Assembly: GCA_019747455.1 (NCBI GenBank)
Contig: JAIEQT010000405.1
Location: 1 to 14,929 of the forward strand
Direction: 5' to 3'
Origin: Chitinophagaceae bacterium
Lineage (GTDB): Bacteria; Bacteroidota; Bacteroidia; Chitinophagales; Chitinophagaceae
DNA: 14,929 bases
Shown here: positions 7,633 through 14,929 of the stretch, piece by piece
Position numbering within the stretch: the first letter of the stretch is position 1
Layout of the letters: each line of letters begins with the position of its first letter
Translations under genes and position numbers: made by a program
Notes under the pieces: generated by a model
What the model was told of the DNA's origin: nothing
The model's input: the letters and a program-made list of their open reading frames with translations, nothing else
Databases searched by the model: none

Positions 7633-8494
7633 GGAGTTGTATACGATAATTAAAATAGCGATAAGGGCTCTTTTGAAAATATTTTTTCAAAAGCAAATGA
7701 TAAGTAAGGGCGAATTATTTGAAACCCGGGGTCCGTTGCTCTTGGTCGCAAATCACCCGAATTCGTTTTTAGATGCCATTATTATTGGCGCTTCCTGTAA
7801 ATTTCCGGTTCATTTCTTAGCAAGAGGGGATGCTTTTCAAAAAAAGTATCATAGGTTTTTGCTAAATCTCTTACAAATGATTCCTATTTATCGTATGCGG
7901 GAAGGGCGCGATAAGCTTCATTTGAACAGCAATAGTTTTGTTAGAACACAAGAAGTGCTAAATAAAAACGGAATCGTGTTAATTTTTATAGAAGGTATCT
8001 GCGTTAATAGTCACGATTTACAGCCTTTCCAAAAAGGGGCAGCGCGCATTATTATGGAATATAGGGGGCTTTTACCACTAAAGGTCATGCCTGTGTGTAT
8101 TTACTATGGGCAAATACCCGCTGTATACCACAAAATAAGTATAAGCGCTGGAAAACTTTTTAAAGCCAGTGATTTTTTAAGAGAGAAAAATACAAAGGCA
8201 ATAGTTCAGCACTTTAATTCAACCATGAAGCAGGAGCTACAATCATTGTTAGCGGATTCTTCCAAACGTATTAGCGAAAACGTGAGTCAGAACGCCATTA
8301 ACAAGAAAATAATAAGGTATGCGATGTTGCCGGTTTTTTGGCCAACGAGTAGAATAGTATATGCTGTAACAAAAGGAACCGTTTTTTTTGACTCTGTTTT
8401 GTTTGGCGTACTACTTTTTATATTACCCATCTGGATTTTTCTGGTTTTAAGTATATTCATATTTTCGATTGAAGCCTACATTTACTATTATTAA
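7610..8494 (+). CDS. PlsC-like lysophospholipid/glycerol acyltransferase family protein
   Basis: This membrane-associated acyltransferase of the PlsC/LPLAT superfamily moves a fatty-acyl group onto glycerol-phosphate or another hydroxyl acceptor. In the 294-residue reading, motif I is ANHPNSFLD (H49...D55, an H-x5-D spacing instead of the classic H-x4-D), motif II is IPIYRMREG (R95) and motif III is IFIEGIC (E128, G129), followed by LQPFQKGAARI. The C-terminus has one long or two short transmembrane stretches (about 258-294). The start is uncertain: TTG 7610 overlaps the previous gene by 23 nt, TTG 7637 gives no overlap and a cleaner N-terminus (LYTIIKIAIRALLKIFF), and ATG 7697 would lose a hydrophobic segment this family usually has. 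The acceptor is unknown. Within this cluster it could modify an envelope lipid or serve ordinary lipid synthesis. Confidence 0.8.
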   Translation: MVNLHINEELYTIIKIAIRALLKIFFQKQMISKGELFETRGPLLLVANHPNSFLDAIIIGASCKFPVHFLARGDAFQKKYHRFLLNLLQMIPIYRMREGRDKLHLNSNSFVRTQEVLNKNGIVLIFIEGICVNSHDLQPFQKGAARIIMEYRGLLPLKVMPVCIYYGQIPAVYHKISISAGKLFKASDFLREKNTKAIVQHFNSTMKQELQSLLADSSKRISENVSQNAINKKIIRYAMLPVFWPTSRIVYAVTKGTVFFDSVLFGVLLFILPIWIFLVLSIFIFSIEAYIYYY

Positions 8495-8497
8495 TAC

Positions 8498-10153
8498 ATG
8501 AATATGAAAAAAGGATTACTGTTTTTATTGCTTTTTGTAACAATACATGTGTTCTCTCAGGATACAATAACCAAAAAAGATATTGCAGCAGCATCTAAGT
8601 TGTTTGATCTTTCTTTTACGGAGAAGGAAATCGATACGATGTATGCGGGCGTTAAAGAAAACCTTATTGGATACAGGCTGATGCATAAATACGCTATCAA
8701 TAATAGTGTACAAATGAGTATAGCCCAAAACCCCGTTTTGCCGGGAATGATTTTTCCCACAAAGCAGGAAAAAATAAAATGGATTACGGAGAAAACAAGC
8801 ATGCCTTCCAATATAAATGACCTTGCTTTTTACTCTATTTCGCAACTAGCCTACTTAATAAAAACGAAACAAATCAGCTCGGTAGCACTTACCACTTTCT
8901 TTATTGATCGAATAAAAAAATTTGGAGATACATTGGCTTGTGTTATTAGTATTACAGAATCTATTGCTTTAGAACAAGCCAAACGGGCAGATGAAGAAAT
9001 TGGTGCAGGTAAATATAAGGGGCTACTGCATGGTATACCATATGGCCTAAAAGATTTATTTGCTGTAAAATCTACAAAAACAACATGGGGAGCAGCGCCG
9101 TATAAAAATCAACAAATAGAAGAAGATGCGTATGTGTATACCAAACTAAGAGAGGCGGGAGCTGTACTTGTTGCAAAATTCACGCTAGGGGCATTGGCCA
9201 TGGGTGATTATTGGTTCGGCGGCAGAACAAAAAACCCATGGAATCTAAATAGCGGCTCCTCGGGCTCATCGGCCGGATCTGCTTCAGCAACTGTTGCAGG
9301 CTTAGTTCCATTCGCAATCGGTACGGAAACATGGGGCTCTATCATCTCGCCTTCTTCTACTTGTGGTGCTACGGGTTTGCGACCTACATTTGGCCGAATT
9401 AGCAGAACAGGGGCTATGGCATTAAGTTGGAGCCTCGATAAAATTGGTCCCATTTGCAGATCGGCAGAAGATGCGGCCATTGTATTTTCGGCTATTCATG
9501 GTACCGATGGATTAGATGCATCAGCTGTAAATAAACCTTTTAATTACAACCCATCTCTCGATATCAAAAAATTAAGAATAGGATATGCTAAAAATTATTT
9601 CGATAGAATTACCGATACCTCCCGGTTGGAGTTAAAAGTATTGCAAACATTTAAAGACATGGGCGTTGAGTTGATACCAGTGGTTTTTCCTGATAGCGGG
9701 GTTTATAATTTTAATATCATGGATATTGTAATTAGTGCTGAATCTGCTGCAGCTTTTGATGATTTTACTAGAAATAACGTAGATGATGAGATGACGAGAC
9801 AAACACCATTCGACTGGCCCAACAGCTTCAGGGTTTCCAGGTTGATGACAGGAGTAGAATATGTAAATGCAAACCGACATAGATATACCCTCATGCAAAA
9901 AATAAATGAAGCCATGCAACAGATAGATGTGCTGATCTGCCCTACCCGCGGAAGTGGTAATCAAAGCGCTATAACCAACCTAACCGGGCAGCCTGCAGTT
10001 TGTGTACCTATCGGCTTCGACAAACGAAATGGTCTTCCTCAGTCTATTACTTTCCTGGGTAATATTTATGGAGAAGCGGCAATTTTATTAGCAGCCAAAA
10101 GATATCAAGAAAGTAGTGTGTGGGAAGATATGCATCCACCGAAATTTAAATAA
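8498..10153 (+). CDS. Exported amidase, amidase-signature (AS) family
   Basis: This 551-residue amidase-signature protein hydrolyses a C-N amide bond with a Ser-cisSer-Lys triad. The N-terminus MNMKKGLLFLLLFVTIHVFS/Q is a signal peptide, so it acts outside the cytoplasm and is not the GatA subunit of tRNA amidotransferase. The triad can be assigned as Lys185 (GIPYGLKDLF), cis-Ser257 (GSSGSSAG) and Ser281 (TETWGSIISP). The Ser257-Ser281 distance of 24 equals that in known AS enzymes. The nucleophile loop reads WGSIIS where most members have GGSIR. About 100 residues between the signal peptide and the AS core (to about 105) match nothing I recognise. It starts 3 nt after the PlsC-like gene, so the two are probably co-transcribed. 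The substrate (a peptide, N-acyl amide or N-acyl lipid) cannot be told from sequence. Confidence 0.9.
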   Translation: MNMKKGLLFLLLFVTIHVFSQDTITKKDIAAASKLFDLSFTEKEIDTMYAGVKENLIGYRLMHKYAINNSVQMSIAQNPVLPGMIFPTKQEKIKWITEKTSMPSNINDLAFYSISQLAYLIKTKQISSVALTTFFIDRIKKFGDTLACVISITESIALEQAKRADEEIGAGKYKGLLHGIPYGLKDLFAVKSTKTTWGAAPYKNQQIEEDAYVYTKLREAGAVLVAKFTLGALAMGDYWFGGRTKNPWNLNSGSSGSSAGSASATVAGLVPFAIGTETWGSIISPSSTCGATGLRPTFGRISRTGAMALSWSLDKIGPICRSAEDAAIVFSAIHGTDGLDASAVNKPFNYNPSLDIKKLRIGYAKNYFDRITDTSRLELKVLQTFKDMGVELIPVVFPDSGVYNFNIMDIVISAESAAAFDDFTRNNVDDEMTRQTPFDWPNSFRVSRLMTGVEYVNANRHRYTLMQKINEAMQQIDVLICPTRGSGNQSAITNLTGQPAVCVPIGFDKRNGLPQSITFLGNIYGEAAILLAAKRYQESSVWEDMHPPKFK

Positions 10154-10176
10154 AAACAACCCTAACCACCATATTT

Positions 10177-11328
10177 ATGGTAAGAAATGCTGTTGCCATT
10201 ATAGCGCTCTTTGCGCTGACCTCATCTTGTATTACGAGTAAAAAAATAGCTGGCGCTGAAGCCACAGCGTTAAACGAACTAAAACTGCTCGATAAATATG
10301 TTATTCCTCATAACCTGCAATATAAAGGAACAACCGTAGGCGGACTGTCGAGTATCGATTATAACCCTCAGAAGGATGAGTATTATTGCATAAGCGATGA
10401 TCGTTCCAATATAAATCCGGCTCGCTTTTATACAGCCAATGTTGTTATTAAAAACAATAAAATCGATACAGTAGTTTTTACTAATGTGCATTTTATGCGA
10501 ACACCCCTCGGAGATACTTTTCCCGATTATAACAAAAACCCCAGGCAATCCGTAGATCCCGAATCACTTCGATTTAATCCCAACAAAAACAATTTTGTAT
10601 GGACTAGCGAAGGCGAACGCATGATTACAAATAAGGACACTGTGTTAGTGAATCCGGCTATCATTATAATGGATGAACAAGGAAAGTTTATAGATACTTT
10701 TCGATTACCTGAGAATTTGATCATGCGGGCTAACTCTTTTGGCCCCAGACAAAATGGTGTTTTAGAAGGCATGAGCTTTGGTAATAAGTATAAAGATTTA
10801 TATGTAAGTGTAGAAGAGCCCCTATATGAAGATGGACCTAAAGTGGAAACTTTTGTTCAGAAAACCTGGCTTCGCTTTTTTAAATTCAATGTAGATACAA
10901 AAAAAAATATAGAGCAATATGCCTATATGCCAGAAAAAATAGATACCCTCCCAAAACCGCTTAGTGCATTTAAAGTAAATGGAATTTCTGAAATGTTATA
11001 TATTGGGAATAAGCAGTTTTTGGTGGTTGAAAGAGCATTCTCTACGGGCCGACAAAAATGTACCATTAAAATATTTTTAGCCGATGCCTCGAAGGCGGCA
11101 AATATTAAAGATGTTCCCTCTTTATTACTCGACGCACCTGCTTTTCCGATGACCAAGAAACTGCTTTTTAACTTTGATAAGGTAGATGAGTTTATCGATA
11201 ATGTAGAAGGAATAACGTTGGGTCCGGTTTTACCTAACGGGCACCAAACGATTGTATTAGTAGTTGATAATAATTTTAATCAGTTTGAAGAAACCCAGTT
11301 TATTTTGATGGAAATTATTCCATCATGA
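10177..11328 (+). CDS. Phytase-like/esterase-like beta-propeller lipoprotein
   Basis: This 383-residue protein has a lipoprotein-type signal (MVRNAVAIIALFALTSSC, lipidated Cys18). It belongs to the 'esterase-like activity of phytase' family (PF13449). Visible family features are GGLSSIDYN near residue 55, YYCISDDRS, FYTANV, SVDPESLRF, FVWTSEGER, LEGMSFG, DLYVSVEEP and, towards the end, VEGITLGP. Members are predicted beta-propellers tied to phosphate-ester or related hydrolysis, but few have been characterised, so the activity here is open. It lies 23 nt after the amidase, and its stop overlaps the cyclophilin start (ATGA), so those two are translationally coupled. Location is an outer- or inner-membrane-anchored periplasmic or surface lipoprotein. 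Confidence 0.82.
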   Translation: MVRNAVAIIALFALTSSCITSKKIAGAEATALNELKLLDKYVIPHNLQYKGTTVGGLSSIDYNPQKDEYYCISDDRSNINPARFYTANVVIKNNKIDTVVFTNVHFMRTPLGDTFPDYNKNPRQSVDPESLRFNPNKNNFVWTSEGERMITNKDTVLVNPAIIIMDEQGKFIDTFRLPENLIMRANSFGPRQNGVLEGMSFGNKYKDLYVSVEEPLYEDGPKVETFVQKTWLRFFKFNVDTKKNIEQYAYMPEKIDTLPKPLSAFKVNGISEMLYIGNKQFLVVERAFSTGRQKCTIKIFLADASKAANIKDVPSLLLDAPAFPMTKKLLFNFDKVDEFIDNVEGITLGPVLPNGHQTIVLVVDNNFNQFEETQFILMEIIPS

Positions 11329-11906
11329 AATGGGTAGCTATTTTTTTCACTATTTGTTGTATCAGTTGTGAGCCATCTAATTCTTCCACGCCTCGTATCG
11401 TTATAGAAACGGCGTATGGTGATATTGAACTGGAGCTATTCGCTAATAAGGCGCCCAAAACCGTTGCTGCCTTTTTAAGTTATATAGATAACGATTTATA
11501 CGATAAAGCCACTTTTTACAGAGTATTGAATAATGATAATCAGCCCTCAAATGCACCCAAATCCGAACTCATACAAGGAGGTATTTGGAAATCTAAAGCA
11601 TACGCTGCAAAACAAATAAAAGGCATCGAACATGAGCCTACTAATAAAACAGGAATTTTACATAAAGCCGGTGTTATTTCATTAGCCAGAACAAAACCTG
11701 GCACAGCCAGTACCGAGTTTTTTATTTGTATTAGTGATGAATCCGGGCTAGATTTTGGAGGAGAAAATGTAGCCGATAAACAAGGCTATGCGGCTTTTGG
11801 AAAAGTGATTCGCGGCATGGATATTGTAATGAAAATTTATAGACAGAATGAGGTTGATCAATACTTTGATCCGCCAATAACTATATTTTCAATCAAAAGA
11901 AAGTAG
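11325..11906 (+). CDS. Lipoprotein cyclophilin-type peptidyl-prolyl cis-trans isomerase
   Basis: This 193-residue cyclophilin catalyses proline cis-trans isomerisation and assists folding of exported proteins. The N-terminus MKWVAIFFTICCISC carries a probable lipobox with Cys15 lipidated, so the enzyme is membrane-anchored on the envelope side. Family landmarks are IETAYGDIELELF, APKTVAAFL, FYRVL with the catalytic Arg66, LIQGG with Gln84, STEFFICI and YAAFGKVIRGMDIV. A 30-residue insertion follows the Arg segment (about 70-112), as in many Bacteroidota homologues. It overlaps the phytase-like lipoprotein by 4 nt and sits 2 nt before the DUF4136 gene. It may help fold the neighbouring exported proteins, but that is inferred from position only. 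Confidence 0.93.
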   Translation: MKWVAIFFTICCISCEPSNSSTPRIVIETAYGDIELELFANKAPKTVAAFLSYIDNDLYDKATFYRVLNNDNQPSNAPKSELIQGGIWKSKAYAAKQIKGIEHEPTNKTGILHKAGVISLARTKPGTASTEFFICISDESGLDFGGENVADKQGYAAFGKVIRGMDIVMKIYRQNEVDQYFDPPITIFSIKRK

Positions 11907-11908
11907 AC

Positions 11909-12493
11909 ATGAAAAACAAAATGCAAATGTTTGCGGCGGCCACAGCAATGATTATGATCGTTGCTTGTACGCAAAAGGCCTATGTTCAGAAAGACGAAAC
12001 AGTAAACTTTTCAACCATTAATACCTACAGCTGGGCCGATGGAGATAATGATAAAAATTATAATACAAAGCGCCCCAATCAAAATGATTTAAGGGATAGG
12101 AAAATTCATGAAACGATTGATAAATATTTACAGGCTCATGGATGGAAAGAGGTAAAAGAAAATCCTGATGTATATATGGTTTTTGATGTAGTTGTAGAAA
12201 AAGAGCAAAAGGATATTAGCACACCCGTATATTCCCAGCCGTATACCAGATGGTATTATTATCCTGTTGGAGGCAGATGGATGCCCATAATGTATCCTTC
12301 CAGTTTTTTAGGATATAATAATCGCACAGAAACAGTAAAAGAAGGAACGCTAACGATTACTTTAATGGATCCTAAAACAGACAAAACGATTTGGCAAGGC
12401 TGGAGTACAACAGAAATTTACCGAGCGAAAATAACCGATAGGGAAATCGATAGGAATGTAGAGGCTATCGTTAATAAACTCAAGAAGTTTTAA
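11909..12493 (+). CDS. DUF4136 family lipoprotein
   Basis: This 194-residue lipoprotein has the signal MKNKMQMFAAATAMIMIVAC, with a good lipobox IVAC and Cys20 as the acylated residue. The mature part fits the DUF4136 family: an early YSWADG segment, the conserved helix RKIHETIDKYLQAHGWKEV, DVYMVFDVVVEKEQ, a Tyr/Trp/Pro-rich middle (YSQPYTRWYYYPVGGRW) and the strand TLTITLMDPKTDKTIWQGW. No function is known for the family; many members are envelope lipoproteins. It begins 2 nt after the cyclophilin and is the last gene of the tightly packed run. A 66-nt gap without an evident terminator separates it from uvrB. Confidence 0.88.
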   Translation: MKNKMQMFAAATAMIMIVACTQKAYVQKDETVNFSTINTYSWADGDNDKNYNTKRPNQNDLRDRKIHETIDKYLQAHGWKEVKENPDVYMVFDVVVEKEQKDISTPVYSQPYTRWYYYPVGGRWMPIMYPSSFLGYNNRTETVKEGTLTITLMDPKTDKTIWQGWSTTEIYRAKITDREIDRNVEAIVNKLKKF

Positions 12494-12559
12494 CAAGTAA
12501 AACGGGCGGAATTATTATACAGAGAAGGTTTTTACGGAAAAGAGCTAGTAATTTCACAT

Positions 12560-14596
12560 ATGCCTTTTCAATTAAAAGCGCCCTATCCGCCAGCAGGCGA
12601 TCAACCGGGTGCCATACAACAGCTTACAGACGGTGTTGAGTCTGGAGAACAGTACCAAACGCTCTTGGGGGTAACGGGTAGCGGAAAAACATTCACCATT
12701 GCCAATCTGATACAAAATGTACAGCGACCAGCACTGGTGCTCACGCATAATAAAACCCTTGTGGCACAGCTTTATGGAGAGTTTAAACAGTTCTTCCCCG
12801 AAAATGCGGTAGGTTATTTTGTAAGTTATTACGATTACTATCAGCCCGAAGCCTATATGCCCGTAAGTGATGTGTATATAGAAAAAGATCTGAGCATCAA
12901 CGAAGAATTAGATAAACTACGTTTGCAAGCTACATCTCAATTACTGAGCGGTCGCCGCGATATTATTGTGGTGGCCAGTGTGAGCTGTATTTATGGTATG
13001 GGTAACCCTACCGAATACGAAAATGGTATTGTACGGATTCATAAGGGACAGATAATATCGCGACAAGCATTTTTACACTCCTTAGTTAATTCATTATATA
13101 ATCGCTCGCAGGGCGATTTTACCAGGGGGACATTTAGGGTTAAAGGAGATACGGTGGATATTAATTTACCTTACGTAGATTTTGGATATCGCGTAAGTTT
13201 TTTTGGTGATGAAATTGAAGAGATCGAAAGTATAGAAACGGCCACTAGTAAGCGTATTGGGCTTATGGAAAATGCTGCCATCTTCCCGGCAAACTTATAT
13301 TTAGCCCCCAAGGATATGATCACGCAAGTAATGCATGAGATCCAAGATGAAATGATGCAACAAGTAGAATACTTTAAGGCAAGTGGAAAATTTATTGAAG
13401 CACAGCGATTGAAAGAACGTGTAGAGTATGATTTAGAAATGATTCGGGAATTAGGTTATTGTAATGGGATAGAAAACTATTCTCGCTTTTTCGATAGAAG
13501 AAAACCCGGCACTCGACCTTTCTGCTTATTAGATTATTTTCCAAAAGATTTTTTATGTGTTATAGATGAAAGCCACCAAACCATTCCGCAGGTTGCAGGT
13601 ATGTATGGGGGTGATAGGAGTAGAAAATTGGTATTGGTAGATTATGGTTTTCGGTTACCGAGCGCCATGGATAATCGACCACTTAATTTTCATGAGTTTG
13701 AGAGCCTTATTGGACAAACGATTTTTGTAAGTGCAACCCCCGGTGATTATGAGTTAGAAAAAACGGGAGGGGTTGTAGTGGAACAGGTAGTACGGCCAAC
13801 CGGATTGCTTGACCCCCCTATAGAAATCAGACCAAGTGTGAATCAGATAGATGATTTATTAGATGCGATAGATGAGCGTGTTAAAAAAGGAGATCGGGTA
13901 TTGGTTACAACCCTAACCAAACGCATGGCAGAGGAAATGGATAAGTATTTAGGAAGAATCAATATCAAATCGAAATATATCCATAGTGATGTAGATACTT
14001 TGGAGCGCGTAGAAATACTGAGAGATTTACGTTTAGGGGTAATAGATGTATTAGTGGGTGTTAACTTATTAAGGGAGGGTTTGGATTTACCCGAAGTATC
14101 CTTGGTTGCGATTTTAGATGCTGATAAAGAAGGGTTCTTAAGAAATGAAAGATCGCTTACACAAACAGCCGGCAGGGCGGCGAGAAATGTAAATGGGCTA
14201 GTTATATTTTATGCTGATAAAATTACGGAGAGTATGCAGCGTACCATTGATGAAACGAATCGCCGGCGTGAAAAACAGATCGCATATAATATTGCCCACG
14301 GAATTATTCCCCAAACAGTTATAAAAAGCAAAGAACAAGTATTTGCTCAAACATCGGTGCTGGATATTAAGGGATATGATCCTTCAAACCCATATGCATT
14401 ACAGCAAGATGAAGGGTTGGTAACTATTGCGGCTGAAGAACAAATAGCGTATAACACCATCCCACAAGTAGAAAAAGCCATTCAAAAAACGAAGAAAGAA
14501 ATGGAGAAAGCAGCACGCGATTTAGATTTTATTGAAGCTGCGCGATTACGAGATGAAATGTTTAGGCTACAAAAAGAGTTAGAAGGCATGAAATAA
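12560..14596 (+). CDS. uvrB: Excinuclease ABC subunit UvrB
   Basis: UvrB, the damage-verifying helicase-like subunit of nucleotide excision repair, acts with UvrA and UvrC in the cytoplasm. At 678 residues it is full length. Visible features are Walker A GVTGSGKT (37-44), the damage-probing beta-hairpin [14 protein letters not shown] (85-98), the Walker B region CVIDESH (332-338), [13 protein letters not shown], the helicase motif QTAGRAARN near residue 540 and the C-terminal UVR/UvrC-binding helical hairpin with [12 protein letters not shown] near 655. The ATG at 12560 gives the usual N-terminus ([17 protein letters not shown]). It is in the same direction as the envelope cluster with a 66-nt gap, so it may have its own promoter or be read through. 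Nothing ties it to the envelope genes functionally. Confidence 0.98.
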   Translation: MPFQLKAPYPPAGDQPGAIQQLTDGVESGEQYQTLLGVTGSGKTFTIANLIQNVQRPALVLTHNKTLVAQLYGEFKQFFPENAVGYFVSYYDYYQPEAYMPVSDVYIEKDLSINEELDKLRLQATSQLLSGRRDIIVVASVSCIYGMGNPTEYENGIVRIHKGQIISRQAFLHSLVNSLYNRSQGDFTRGTFRVKGDTVDINLPYVDFGYRVSFFGDEIEEIESIETATSKRIGLMENAAIFPANLYLAPKDMITQVMHEIQDEMMQQVEYFKASGKFIEAQRLKERVEYDLEMIRELGYCNGIENYSRFFDRRKPGTRPFCLLDYFPKDFLCVIDESHQTIPQVAGMYGGDRSRKLVLVDYGFRLPSAMDNRPLNFHEFESLIGQTIFVSATPGDYELEKTGGVVVEQVVRPTGLLDPPIEIRPSVNQIDDLLDAIDERVKKGDRVLVTTLTKRMAEEMDKYLGRINIKSKYIHSDVDTLERVEILRDLRLGVIDVLVGVNLLREGLDLPEVSLVAILDADKEGFLRNERSLTQTAGRAARNVNGLVIFYADKITESMQRTIDETNRRREKQIAYNIAHGIIPQTVIKSKEQVFAQTSVLDIKGYDPSNPYALQQDEGLVTIAAEEQIAYNTIPQVEKAIQKTKKEMEKAARDLDFIEAARLRDEMFRLQKELEGMK

Positions 14597-14624
14597 AGTA
14601 AATTGTGAATATATAAGTATAGCT

Positions 14625-14929
<305 letters not shown>

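Noticed and set aside
8525..8845. Antisense open frame of 106 codons within the amidase gene
   Set aside because: It lies wholly inside a well-supported gene on the other strand and its translation shows no recognisable domain; it is a shadow frame. The same applies to the antisense frame at 9632-9964.

Overview
The window looks like chromosomal DNA of a Bacteroidota bacterium, possibly of the Chitinophagaceae type. This placement is inferred from the AT-rich base composition, the near absence of Shine-Dalgarno sites before the starts, and the protein families present (AXE1-type esterases with Ig-like N-termini, a DUF4136 lipoprotein, a lipoprotein cyclophilin, a Bacteroidota-style PlsC-like acyltransferase). 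All real genes lie on the + strand.

Layout. (i) 1-913 is the 3' part of recA, closed by a strong intrinsic terminator at 938-973. (ii) 974-1096 is an AT-rich leader with a small inverted repeat. It probably carries the promoter for the next run of genes. (iii) 1097-12493 holds eleven co-directional, tightly packed genes (gaps of 2-35 nt, several overlaps), nearly all encoding envelope or exported proteins. They are an AXE1-like esterase homologue, an outer-membrane beta-barrel, a membrane O-acyltransferase (acyltransferase 3 family), a second AXE1-like esterase, a second beta-barrel, a stand-alone Ig-like domain protein, a PlsC-like acyltransferase, an exported amidase, a phytase-like lipoprotein, a lipoprotein cyclophilin and a DUF4136 lipoprotein. 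(iv) 12560-14596 is a complete uvrB. (v) 14625-14929 is the start of a secreted GH32 glycosidase, cut by the window end and interrupted by a run of 31 A.

The most distinctive part is 1097-7632. A two-gene module, [exported Ig-like + AXE1 esterase] followed by [beta-barrel], occurs twice as diverged copies on either side of a membrane O-acyltransferase. A third copy of the Ig-like domain follows without any esterase. The second esterase keeps all three catalytic-triad residues (S474, D567, H600). In the first, all three are replaced (G306, N399, M430), so it looks like a pseudoenzyme. An acyl-adding membrane enzyme together with an exported acyl-removing enzyme, an inactive paralogue and two barrels suggests a surface-glycan or lipid acyl-modification system. 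That function is inferred; I know of no named system with this layout.

The A-run in the GH32 gene replaces exactly the nine codons expected for a highly conserved motif and keeps the frame. It looks like masked or unresolved bases written as A rather than biology.
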